64,000 bases of DNA from an uncultured Nostoc sp. (lineage in GTDB: Bacteria; Cyanobacteriota; Cyanobacteriia; Cyanobacteriales; Nostocaceae). Location of the stretch: positions 1 to 64,000 of the forward strand of contig NZ_CALMFY010000188.1 in assembly GCF_937863485.1 (NCBI RefSeq), written 5' to 3'. Shown here in pieces: positions 1 to 8,211 of this stretch (position 1 is the stretch's first letter; each line of letters starts with the position of its first letter). The notes below the pieces were generated by a model that saw nothing but the letters and a program-made list of their open reading frames with translations, had not been told where the DNA came from and did no database searches. A program made the translations under genes and the position numbers.

Positions 1-80
1 TCATTTGTTATTTCGGCGAACTCATTTGTTATTTCGGCGAACTCATTTGTTATTTTGGCAATCGCATTTGTTATTTTGGC
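1..80. repeat. Short tandem repeat, about 21 bp unit
   Basis: Four head-to-tail copies of a unit of about 21 bases (core CATTTGTTATTTyGGCGAAC) open the window. The first two are identical and the last two diverge at the 3' end of the unit. There are no spacers, so this is a short tandem repeat of the kind common between cyanobacterial genes and not a CRISPR. The array may extend left of the window. Confidence 0.8.
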
Positions 81-278
81 GTGTCCATAATGCACCCTAC
101 GAAACTACTAGAAGAGTTGAAACCTATGCCGGTCATACTTGTGTGTACACCCTAGCTTCTAAAAGGAGAGAGGAATGGAATCTTACTCCCCTTCCCTTGC
201 AGGGAAGGGGCTGGGGGTTAGGTCTGTATGAGACTCAACCCAGAAGCATTATATTCCCTATTCCCCACGAAACACCAA

Positions 279-650
279 TCAAGACCTTAATATAACGAAC
301 AACAAACAGACCAATAATAAACCTAATAGCAACAGCAAAGCCTGATTGCGTTTTACCCAACTTTTCACAGTTACTGCAAAACTGTTAGTGGAACGCTGCT
401 GTTGCAAATCTAACTTTGTCTCTTCAATATTTTGGTAAAGGGTACACTCTTTAGCATAGGGACGTTGGGGAAAATTGCAAGTATCATCAGCGTCATAGGT
501 GCAGGTGTCGCACAGATACCCGTCCCCAGTGGCGCGGTGCAATGGAATACCGGGATGACCGTAAGCTTTGAGTGTTGTCCGGCAATAGGGACAACTAATA
601 GCTTGATTATCAACAAGTTGATGGCAGTGGGGACAAGATACAGTAGCCAA
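279..650 (-). CDS. Zinc-ribbon protein with C-terminal membrane anchor
   Basis: A 123-residue protein. Residues 6-24 hold a CPHC...CPYC zinc ribbon, and a second cysteine cluster follows at about 47-75 (CDTC...C...C). The last 25 residues are a leucine-rich transmembrane segment followed by only a few residues, so it is probably tail-anchored with the zinc ribbon in the cytoplasm. The start is TTG with AAAGG just upstream on the reverse strand. Small zinc-ribbon membrane proteins of this layout are common hypothetical proteins in cyanobacteria. The function is not known and I assign none. Confidence 0.75.
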   Translation of the reverse strand: MATVSCPHCHQLVDNQAISCPYCRTTLKAYGHPGIPLHRATGDGYLCDTCTYDADDTCNFPQRPYAKECTLYQNIEETKLDLQQQRSTNSFAVTVKSWVKRNQALLLLLGLLLVCLLFVILRS

Positions 651-914
651 AACCTTTAGTGCAAATAGGTTGAGTAAACACTTTGATTCTAGCCATTTAT
701 AAGGGTAATGGGGAAATACATACGTAGCCTGTTAATTTTGAATATGGCTAACTCTCAGAAGTGGTTATTTTAACAGTAAAAGTACTAATTTTATGATGAT
801 TTTTTATATTTTTCTAAGTGATTTCTATCACTCCAAATAATTAAGGCTATGCCATAATCGAGCAAATATGAGCTTTTGTCCCACGTCCAATAATTATTTA
901 GAGGTAGAAAAATA

Positions 915-2300
915 TTGCCTTTTAATCCTGAGCTGTGCCGTAACGAAAGCGAAGTTGAAAGCAAACTCATAGTGCAATATTTGCTACCGCAGCTAGGTTA
1001 TACTCCTGACACCTGGCATCAAGAAGTTGTCCTTGGTAGCATCCGCTTAGACTTCTTAGCATTTGCCGCACAAGTGATTCCCTTTGTTTTAGATGCAAAC
1101 TCACCGCTGAGTGTTGTCATGGAAGCAAAGCATCCCAAACAAAACTTAAATAATCACGTCCTCCGACTCAGGCATTATTTAACCAGTTTGAATGTAATGT
1201 ATGGATTGCTGACTAATGGCAAAGAGATTAGAATTTATCAAAAATTGCAGACTAATATTCAGTTAATATTTCAATGCTCTGGGAAAGAAGTTGAAACTAA
1301 GTTAGAGAATATTAAAGGTTTAATTGGTAGAGATAGCTTGAAAGAAAGACAGTTAGTAGATAAACCAGAAGTTCAAATAACTGAAAATAATTCAAATTTT
1401 GAAACAAAGAGGCAACATTCAATGAAAACGATTGCGGTTTACCATAATAAAGGCGGCGTCGGTAAGACTACTGTTGCAGTCAATCTTGCAGCAGCATTGA
1501 GTAAAAAAGGTAAAAGGGTACTTTTGATTGATATAGATTCGCAGGCAAATACTACTTTTGCTACAGGATTAATCAAATTTCAATTTGATGAAGATGATGA
1601 TTTACGAGATTCTAATATCTATCATTTATTAGAATCAGGTGATTTTTACTTAATACCCGATGTTACCCGAAAATCACATTATTTTAACAATCCTGAATTA
1701 GATGTTATTCCTGCTCATATTAATTTAATAGAAGGACAGTATAAACTTAATCAAATTGATGCTAGTAAAACTAGGTTAGTTACAAAATTAAAAAAAGTAG
1801 AGCAAGAATATGATATTGTTATTATTGATACACCTCCATCCAGAGATTTATATGCGAAAGTTGCACTTGTCGCTGCTGATTACCTAATAATTCCTTCAGA
1901 TTTAAAACCATTTGCAAACCAAGGATTGTTAAGTGTCAAAAACTTTATTATAGAAGTTAATGAATTTAGAGAAATGATCGGAAAACCACACATTATATTA
2001 ATGGGTATCCTGGCTTCCAAAATCTCTACTAATTCTAAATTTTTACAATATACTTTTCCTAAACAAAGGAGCGTGATTTCAGAACGTTACAATCTGCCTT
2101 TGATGGAAGCAGTAATTTATGATAGAACCGTGCTATCCGAATGCATGAATCAGACTATAACAGTTGGAGATTTAGAATATCCTGATCCAAAATCTGTTGT
2201 TAAATATGCAGAAGAAGTAAAATCAGATGCTCAAAAATCTGCTATGGAATTCGAGATTTTAGCAGATGAAGTGTTAATAGGAATAGGGTTAAATAAATGA
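915..2300 (+). CDS. ParA-type ATPase fused to an HsdR-N / PD-(D/E)xK-like domain
   Basis: A 461-residue two-domain protein. Residues 1 to about 125 resemble the N-terminal domain of type I restriction R subunits, and RLDF (44-47) followed by MEAK (69-72) fits the D...ExK nuclease signature. Residues 170-455 are a ParA/MinD-type deviant Walker ATPase: KGGVGKTT at 179-186, a Walker A' DIDSQ motif, and IIDTPPS. The start is TTG at 915 with GAGGT at 901-905. An internal ATG at 1422 could alone give a plain ParA of about 292 residues. Its stop overlaps the start of a ParB-like gene, so the two are co-transcribed. ParA proteins segregate DNA or position cargo. What the fused nuclease-like domain does is unknown. 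Confidence 0.85.
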   Translation: MPFNPELCRNESEVESKLIVQYLLPQLGYTPDTWHQEVVLGSIRLDFLAFAAQVIPFVLDANSPLSVVMEAKHPKQNLNNHVLRLRHYLTSLNVMYGLLTNGKEIRIYQKLQTNIQLIFQCSGKEVETKLENIKGLIGRDSLKERQLVDKPEVQITENNSNFETKRQHSMKTIAVYHNKGGVGKTTVAVNLAAALSKKGKRVLLIDIDSQANTTFATGLIKFQFDEDDDLRDSNIYHLLESGDFYLIPDVTRKSHYFNNPELDVIPAHINLIEGQYKLNQIDASKTRLVTKLKKVEQEYDIVIIDTPPSRDLYAKVALVAADYLIIPSDLKPFANQGLLSVKNFIIEVNEFREMIGKPHIILMGILASKISTNSKFLQYTFPKQRSVISERYNLPLMEAVIYDRTVLSECMNQTITVGDLEYPDPKSVVKYAEEVKSDAQKSAMEFEILADEVLIGIGLNK

Positions 2301-3013
2301 TGAATTTCTCTTTAGTAGATGTAAAAAGTATTACTTCTAATGAACCTCGCTCAAATTTTTCAGAGGCTGATTTGGAAAACCTTGCAGACATAATTATACA
2401 AACCGGAGGAATTATCAGACCATTAGTTGTAAAAGTGACAGGAGTGGAGAACTATACAGTAGTTGATGGACATTTTGAATATTATGCTGCTGTCAGGGCA
2501 CGAGAAAAAAATCCTCGGCAAGCTGAAATGGTTAATGCTTTTGTCATTGCCCCAAAATTAGAGGATTTAGTAGTAAAGCAAGTTGCATCTCTCAAAGGAA
2601 TTGATTCTTCTAGTAAAATAGTAACACCACAGCCTGAAACAACAAAGTTAGAACCACGTCTGGTAAATCTAGAATTACGTTTTGAGAAACAATTTAATGA
2701 GTTAAAGTCAGAATTCATACAAGAAAGACAGAGAATAGAGAATCAGTTCAAGCAGCTTGAAAAGCTTATTCCCCAAAAGAGTGAACAGAGTAATCCACTC
2801 AGTTTATTGAACTCTTTGGATAAAGATGAGTTATCTATAAAGTTACAACGCGCTAGAATTCCTGGTGCAGAAAAACTTGCAAAAGGCATATTTGATGCTC
2901 GACGAAAGAAACCAAAGCAAGAGTTTGAAGATTATCGTGATGTAATGAAATCTGTCCAAAGATTAGGTGTGCAAACAATTTTGACTATTATTGATGAGTG
3001 GTCAAGAAGTTAG
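2297..3013 (+). CDS. ParB-like N-terminal-domain protein
   Basis: A 238-residue protein that overlaps the ParA-fusion stop by four bases (ATGA), showing translational coupling. Residues 1-95 match the ParB/sulfiredoxin-like fold: an opening like SLVDVKSI, then GGIIRPLVV, then VVDGHFEYYAAVRAR, close to the ParB box with the invariant GHxRxxA variant. About 120-165 is charged and probably coiled coil (LELRFEKQFNELKSEF). The C-terminal third is basic and alpha-helical and may bind DNA. I see no canonical ParB helix-turn-helix or dimer domain, so this is a divergent partner. Paired with the upstream gene it is either a partition system or a ParABS-derived module. Confidence 0.8.
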   Translation: MMNFSLVDVKSITSNEPRSNFSEADLENLADIIIQTGGIIRPLVVKVTGVENYTVVDGHFEYYAAVRAREKNPRQAEMVNAFVIAPKLEDLVVKQVASLKGIDSSSKIVTPQPETTKLEPRLVNLELRFEKQFNELKSEFIQERQRIENQFKQLEKLIPQKSEQSNPLSLLNSLDKDELSIKLQRARIPGAEKLAKGIFDARRKKPKQEFEDYRDVMKSVQRLGVQTILTIIDEWSRS

Positions 3014-3308
3014 TAGTTATTAAAATAAGTTCTTCACGATGAAAAAACTCTGCATAGCTTTCTCTGTGCCTCTGCGTGAGTCACGGATCTTATTTATTTA
3101 AAATTTAAGTACATCTGAGCTAATCGTAGGTTGGGTTGAACTAAGTGAAACCAAACAATTAACGCTTAATGTTGGGTTTCGTTCCTCAACCCACGTAGTT
3201 TAAAGTTTTTAGGGTTAACTCAAACGTATTGGGATAAGTTATTCACAGTGTAAAAACCCTGCGTAATTTTCTCTGCACCTCTACGTGAAATATTTCAATA
3301 ACTATTTT
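3014..3308. repeat. Intergenic repeats between convergent genes
   Basis: There is no gene in this 295-base gap. It contains an imperfect inverted repeat at about 3127-3200 (GTAGGTTGGGTTGAA facing TTCCTCAACCCAC). It also has two copies of a TCTCTGyrCCTCTrCGTG stretch, at about 3060 and 3271. Both are multicopy cyanobacterial intergenic sequences. The gap separates convergent genes, so the hairpins may act as terminators, though no T-run follows. Confidence 0.6.
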
Positions 3309-4256
3309 CTAACCCCGCACCTGTCGCAGTGCATTAAACGCCTTACCTCGCAACCCAAGTGGTAACAACGATAATCCTAAACCAGTCCAAGCTTTAGGAG
3401 TTGAAAAAGATTGTCCCGCCAAAACTAGCTCTCTGCCTTTTTGCGTTTCACCTTTTTCAATTAAACGCAAACCTAATAATAATTGCGTTTCAGTTAGACG
3501 ATTTTTCCTGATTGTCTCTATTTTTTCAGACTCAAACTTATAATTTTCTAAGTACCGCATTTTATCAAATAAATAAGGAATGGCTCGATTGATACCTTGC
3601 TGCTCTGCATGAGAGCGATATTCCATCAATAATTCTGGTAAGTAATAGCCATTTCTCCCAGCCAAAGCCAGACGCACAAATAAATCATTATCCTCACAAT
3701 TTTGCAGATTTGGCTGCATATATCCTAATTCTTGCAAAGTTTTACGGCGAAATAATGTTGCCCCAATTTGAAAGCTTTGGTGAATAAATACAACTTCCAA
3801 CAAATTATCTACAACACCCGCTGGTAAATTCTTCCTACCCCAGCGCTGAGAATTTTCTTGAGTTTTTACCTCATCCCGAATATTGTTAATATCAATTATC
3901 CAATGGTCTGTACCAACAAAATCAATGCTAGAGTCTTGAGTGAGAATCGCTGCGGTACTTCCAAGAAAATCAGGTGTTAGCCGATCATCATCATCAAATT
4001 TAATAAAATATTCACCACTAGCAGCATCAAAGCCAGAGCGCATATTATTACTTTTACCAATATTTTGCAGATGACGGATATATTTAATCCGGTGGTCTGT
4101 GTACTGTGACATCAACTCAGGTGTGCGATCGCTAGAACCGTCATCACAAACAATTAGCTCAAAGTCTTGCTCAGACTGATTGAGTACACTGTCAATGGCA
4201 TAAGGGAGGAGATGAATACGATTAAAAGTAGGAATACAAACAGTAATTTTAGGCAT
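3309..4256 (-). CDS. Glycosyltransferase family 2
   Basis: A 315-residue GT-A fold glycosyltransferase. Residues 4-12 are the family opening (ITVCIPTFN), CDDGSSDRTP (37-46) holds the nucleotide-binding aspartates, and FDDDDRLTP (87-95) is the metal-binding DxD region. A substrate-pocket ENCEDNDLF-like stretch follows near residue 190. There is no transmembrane segment, so it is cytoplasmic or peripheral. It would transfer a sugar from an NDP-sugar to a polysaccharide, lipid or protein acceptor; the acceptor cannot be told from sequence. The next gene downstream in the same direction belongs to another GT-A-like family, suggesting a shared role in surface glycan assembly. Confidence 0.92.
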   Translation of the reverse strand: MPKITVCIPTFNRIHLLPYAIDSVLNQSEQDFELIVCDDGSSDRTPELMSQYTDHRIKYIRHLQNIGKSNNMRSGFDAASGEYFIKFDDDDRLTPDFLGSTAAILTQDSSIDFVGTDHWIIDINNIRDEVKTQENSQRWGRKNLPAGVVDNLLEVVFIHQSFQIGATLFRRKTLQELGYMQPNLQNCEDNDLFVRLALAGRNGYYLPELLMEYRSHAEQQGINRAIPYLFDKMRYLENYKFESEKIETIRKNRLTETQLLLGLRLIEKGETQKGRELVLAGQSFSTPKAWTGLGLSLLPLGLRGKAFNALRQVRG

Positions 4257-4339
4257 ATTATATACTAATAATTGAAAAATCTAAAAAATATAAAGTTTAT
4301 AACAATTGCTAATTTAATATATCGCTAATAAAGCTATAT

Positions 4340-5359
4340 TTAGCGGAGAGTTCTTTGAATTTTATTGATAGTTTTGTTGAAAAGTTTATTACTTTTTGCA
4401 ATTATACTAAGTGGTCTTAGCTGTTTTGGTCTTTGTTCTGGCTGTTTGAGAAAGCGATAGTGTAAAAACTCCTTTGCATAAGAGATATTAATATCTTGTC
4501 CTTGACATAAATAAGCAAAATCACCAGAAGAATAGCTCATATAATGGATGCGGTGAATTGGTTTTAAGCCATCTTGATTGTAAAGAACATTATTAATATT
4601 GACGAAGGGATCTGCATTGGCACAGTTGCCTGTTCTATCTTCGGTATTGGGGCTAAGTGTAAAGTTAAAAAGTGGGCGATCGCAGCGCAAAGTCATATAA
4701 CTAAACAAAAAAGAATCATCCCACCATCCATATCCATTAATCCATTCAACTTCCCTATCGGTAATTAATCGCTCTTTGATTATTTCAATTTCTTTAACAG
4801 TAAATAACCCTCGTTTAGATCCAAAAAAGCTAGAACAATGCATATTAGAACGTATATCTGCTTCTGTATACAGTCCAGTTTGTTCTATAACTGAAATATT
4901 TAATGCTGCAACAGGTCTATCCTTAACGTGTTCCCAATCATCAAAAACAAAATCGAATGTTTCTAGCTTGTCAATTACATTATTTAGTGGCTTCATTGCC
5001 AAGCTATCACCGTCATAAAATACAAATTTATCAAAAATACCCTCAAAAGCAACAAATCTTCTTTGTAAATGACTTTTGTACCAACTAGAGCGTGATAATT
5101 TTGTCTCTTTTTCCCTGGGGTGAGCCGCCCAAACCTGGTGAAGAAATTCTTCCCAGCGTTGAATTAGGTCCCAATTATCAAACAGGATTACATTCTTTCG
5201 AGAATTAACTTCTTGTCTAACTAAATCTAGTCGCTCATCATAGGGAATAATACAAATCGGAATATCTGCGCTAACATTTGCCTCAATACTGTTTAGCAAA
5301 GCTACTAATTGGTCAAATACCACGTCATTAGCAAGGGTGTAAATACCGAAATTATCCAT
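4340..5359 (-). CDS. Npun_R2821/Npun_R2823-type GT-A-like protein
   Basis: A 339-residue protein beginning with GIYTLANDVVFDQL. This opening is characteristic of a cyanobacterial family named after Npun_R2821/Npun_R2823. The stretch VFYDGDSLAMKPL has a DGD at 116-118, the position of the DxD motif in GT-A glycosyltransferases of the GT8 type. A conserved YGWWDDSF stretch lies near residue 210. A good AAGGA ribosome-binding site precedes the ATG on the reverse strand. It lies upstream of the family 2 glycosyltransferase in the same direction with an 83-base gap. The enzymatic activity has not been shown to my knowledge, so glycosyl transfer is an inference from fold-level motifs and context. 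Confidence 0.8.
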   Translation of the reverse strand: MDNFGIYTLANDVVFDQLVALLNSIEANVSADIPICIIPYDERLDLVRQEVNSRKNVILFDNWDLIQRWEEFLHQVWAAHPREKETKLSRSSWYKSHLQRRFVAFEGIFDKFVFYDGDSLAMKPLNNVIDKLETFDFVFDDWEHVKDRPVAALNISVIEQTGLYTEADIRSNMHCSSFFGSKRGLFTVKEIEIIKERLITDREVEWINGYGWWDDSFLFSYMTLRCDRPLFNFTLSPNTEDRTGNCANADPFVNINNVLYNQDGLKPIHRIHYMSYSSGDFAYLCQGQDINISYAKEFLHYRFLKQPEQRPKQLRPLSIIAKSNKLFNKTINKIQRTLR

Positions 5360-5815
5360 TTTGAGAAATCCTTTTTATTTTAAAGTTACTGAGTAACGCA
5401 AATAATATTATCGTTACTTTCTAAGTTATTATTCCCAAATAATTAATAATATACACATCTTTAGATTTTATGCTGAGGTCAAGGAAGAAGTGATTTTAGT
5501 TAGTTTGGATGATACTAAACATTACCCGTTGTTTGTCTGCATTGGCAAAACCCGTGTTGTGGTATCGCTTCTGTCAAAAATGCCCTGTGCGCTTGGGCAT
5601 TTGATTAAAGTACATGGTAGTGTCCCAGTAATGAGAATGTCTTAGATGCTGTCTAGAATGCGATAATATATGGGGTTGCCTAAAGCAGTGGTGGTTGTCT
5701 CTCAACAAATTAGCAATAATGCACAGAGCAAAAATTTATTTCTGAACTTGCATCAGCCCCAGTTATTCACTGATAAATAAACAATATTTTTAATTTAAAT
5801 ATAAAAGGAGCAGGA
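5360..5815. other. 456-base gap, no convincing gene
   Basis: The first half is AT-rich promoter-like sequence for the reverse glycosyltransferase genes. Around 5491-5640 a forward frame stays open for about 49 codons (VILVSLDDTKHYPL...), which may be a remnant of a lost gene. It matches nothing I recognise and has no start signals. The last 50 bases carry the AAGGAG ribosome-binding site of the next gene. Confidence 0.5.
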
Positions 5816-6241
5816 ATGTCTGATATTGAAGACAAAAAAATAATTGCTCGCCGATGGATCGAACTCATTAGTGAGCATCGAATTGAAGATATCTGCGAGA
5901 TGACCGCCCCAACTTGGAAGATGCACGGTGGTTTACCTGGGCTTCCCCCAGGACCAGATGGGGTACGTAAACTCTTTGGTTCATTTGGGGCTATCGAGCA
6001 GAAATGGACAATTGAAGACGTAATTGCTGAAGGTGATAAAGTTGTGGTGCGTGCAACCAACACCTGCGCTCAGGAAAGTTTCTTTGGAATACCTAGTCAT
6101 GGTCGAGAGCAAACGTTCACGGCTATGTTCATTCATTGGATTGTTGATGGCAAGATAATTGAAACCTGGCGAAACGCTGATGATCTCGGACGAGTTCTTC
6201 AGCTTGGAGCGCGGATTGAGCCAGGAACGTCTGGGCAATAA
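5816..6241 (+). CDS. SnoaL-like / ester cyclase family protein
   Basis: A 141-residue alpha+beta-barrel protein of the NTF2-like superfamily, SnoaL/ester-cyclase branch. Recognisable features are the helical N-terminus followed by APTWKMHGGLPGLPPGPDG (a cavity-lining His plus the GP-rich loop), VVVRATNTC, and the terminal FIHWIVDGKIIETWRNAD. The length is normal. AAGGAG lies at a good distance before the ATG. Members include polyketide cyclases and many uncharacterised small-molecule-binding proteins, so the substrate is unknown. It is about 620 bases upstream of a flavin oxidoreductase and may belong with the following oxidoreductase/MFS/SDR run, but it is not clearly in the same operon. Confidence 0.85.
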   Translation: MSDIEDKKIIARRWIELISEHRIEDICEMTAPTWKMHGGLPGLPPGPDGVRKLFGSFGAIEQKWTIEDVIAEGDKVVVRATNTCAQESFFGIPSHGREQTFTAMFIHWIVDGKIIETWRNADDLGRVLQLGARIEPGTSGQ

Positions 6242-6514
6242 CTTTACCTGGTTCCCAGAGAAGGCTATCCCATAATCTTTGATTTGGCGGCGAGACGGCA
6301 GTCGCTTCAAGTTGGCAGCCAGTCACCAGATAAGAGAAATCTGTCTTCTCCTAAGGGAGACGCACTCGCATTCAGTGTTGGCACCCCAACGCACTGCCTC
6401 ATGAATTGAAGGCTAAAAACGACTCTAGAGCTTGCTTCTTAGAGTTGTCTATGATAGTTTGCTAACAAGTACAAAATACAGTAACTCTATCAAGTTACCG
6501 TATTTTATTGAATA

Positions 6515-6820
6515 TTATCGTTTATCTACCCGAAGGAGTCTGGAGTTATGAGTATCTAGGTACTCTACTAAACATATGACAAGCAGGAAAGAGATTCCCA
6601 GCGATTGAGAAGTCGATGCCTGGGATAAACCTAAATTTTTCAATTCATCCAGAGGATTTGTGATCAACGAAACGCCTGCTGCGATCGCTGTGAACAAAAT
6701 CGCCAACGCTAGGGATGAAATACATAAATAGTCTGGGATGGAAGCGGCTAATTTAGCACTATAAATGCTCAACAGGCGTTGTCTCTTGTAAAACTGTATT
6801 GCACATCTAGTATTAAGCAC
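6515..6820 (-). CDS. Possible small two-TM membrane protein
   Basis: A 101-codon GTG-initiated frame lying alone between two forward genes. It encodes two clear hydrophobic segments: about 30-54 (LCISSLALAILFTAIAAG) and about 75-88 (LGISFLLVICLV), then a charged tail. No ribosome-binding site is visible before the GTG; a later start is possible. I recognise no family. The hydrophobic pattern is better than expected by chance, but the call is tentative. Confidence 0.35.
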   Translation of the reverse strand: MLNTRCAIQFYKRQRLLSIYSAKLAASIPDYLCISSLALAILFTAIAAGVSLITNPLDELKNLGLSQASTSQSLGISFLLVICLVEYLDTHNSRLLRVDKR

Positions 6821-6860
6821 AAAAGTACGGTAAACCCAAGTATTTGCAGAGGGTAATCAT

Positions 6861-7865
6861 ATGCAGATTGGACTGTTCCACCAAATGTGGGCTACTTCTA
6901 ATATTGAAGACCGGGAATTTTTTGCTCAGACGATCGCCGATGTGCAATTGGCTGAAACACTGGGTTTTGAATCCTGCTCTTTTGGAGAACATCATTTTAT
7001 CAGAGAGCGGCCCTTTTATGGTCGATTACCAGTTCCGGAACTGTTCATCGCTAGCCTAGCCGGGGAAACAACCCGAATTAAACTTGGCACAGCAATTAAA
7101 ATTCTCACCTTAGAAAGTCCACTACGTTTTGCAGAATCTGTATCTTTATTGGATTTACTAACTAATGGTAGGGTGATGTTTGGGCTAGGTCACGGAAGTC
7201 CTGCTGATATGGAACATACTGGCTTCAGCCAAGAGGAAAAACATCAAATCTTCCGTCAGCAACTTCTGGAAGTACTAGACTACTTTTCACCCCAGCGACA
7301 AGGCTCCCAAATTACACCACTACCCCGCCAAGGGTTAGGAAAATTGTTCTGGTTAGGGGTACGCGATCGCGAAACCATAGTCTTAGCTGCTAAACTTGGT
7401 CTTAATCTACTAGTCGGACAAGGGGAAGGAGCAGCTGCTCAAAACATCTATAGCGATATCTATCGACAAGCAGGTGGTACTGGAGCATTGCGAGGGTTTA
7501 GGCTGGTGTACGTTGCCCAAACTGATGCTGAAGCTCAAAAGACAGTTGCCTCATCTGCCGAAATATTCTTCAGCGTCAGAGAAAAGTTACCAGCATACAT
7601 AGAAGCACAACGTCAAGGACGCATCCCCGTAGGGCCGCCGAAAGACTTAGCAGATATGTTGAAGCGCATCAATTATATCGTCGGTTCCCCCGCAACTGTT
7701 GCCGCACAACTTAACGAGTATGTTGCAGCCACTCAGATAGACCGCTTGGGGATCAAGATTCATCTGCCAGGACTGGCGAATGAGCATGTAAGGCAAACAA
7801 TGAAGCTATTTGCTCAAGAGGTTGCCCCTAAGGTGCAGTTATCAAAACAACCACAGGCAGCCTAA
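6861..7865 (+). CDS. LLM-class (luciferase-like) flavin-dependent oxidoreductase
   Basis: A 334-residue TIM-barrel flavoprotein of the bacterial luciferase-like superfamily. Family features are the opening QIGLFHQMWA, then LAETLGFESCSFGEHHF, the RIKLGTAIKILTLESPLRFAES block, LTNGRVMFGLGHGSP (FMN phosphate loop), and the C-terminal GSPATVAAQL. AGAGGG precedes the ATG by about eight bases. Members use reduced FMN or F420 to oxidise varied substrates; the substrate here is unknown. It is followed in the same direction by an MFS exporter and an SDR, although intergenic repeats of 250-350 bases separate them, so co-transcription is uncertain. Confidence 0.92.
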   Translation: MQIGLFHQMWATSNIEDREFFAQTIADVQLAETLGFESCSFGEHHFIRERPFYGRLPVPELFIASLAGETTRIKLGTAIKILTLESPLRFAESVSLLDLLTNGRVMFGLGHGSPADMEHTGFSQEEKHQIFRQQLLEVLDYFSPQRQGSQITPLPRQGLGKLFWLGVRDRETIVLAAKLGLNLLVGQGEGAAAQNIYSDIYRQAGGTGALRGFRLVYVAQTDAEAQKTVASSAEIFFSVREKLPAYIEAQRQGRIPVGPPKDLADMLKRINYIVGSPATVAAQLNEYVAATQIDRLGIKIHLPGLANEHVRQTMKLFAQEVAPKVQLSKQPQAA

Positions 7866-8211
7866 GCAATTCAAAATTCAAAATAAATCTATAGCAGGCA
7901 TCCTGGCTATTGACTGCCAATTTTAGATTTTAGATTTTAGATTAAAGAACAAAGAATTATTTGGTTCATGCCCCGTACTCATAGTGGGCGGAATAAATCC
8001 AAAATCCAAAATTCTCCATGCCCAGCAAAAGAGTGGGCGGAATAAATCCAAAATCCAAAATCCAAAATCCAAAATTGATTGACTCGATACTTCATAAAGC
8101 TTGGGCAGCTGATCTTTAGTTTCCTGAACTTGGTAGTCAGGATAGCACCCTACAATGAATATACGTATGCAAACTATTCACAACCGTAAAGTCAAAGGTG
8201 GAGGCTAAACG
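7866..8211. repeat. Intergenic direct repeats (ATCCAAAATCCAAAATT units)
   Basis: A 346-base gap rich in low-complexity repeats. It contains tandem TTTAGATTT units at about 7920-7943. A direct duplication, AGTGGGCGGAATAAATCC followed by runs of AAAATCC, occurs at about 7983-8013 and 8032-8075. The same TTTAGATTT unit recurs just after the MFS gene (9662-9680). GGTGGAGG at 8198-8205 is the ribosome-binding site for the TTG start at 8212. I see no gene. Confidence 0.75.

Noticed and set aside
1-80. Repeat array at the left edge as a CRISPR
   Set aside because: The units are about 21 bases, directly adjacent, with no spacers and no cas genes.
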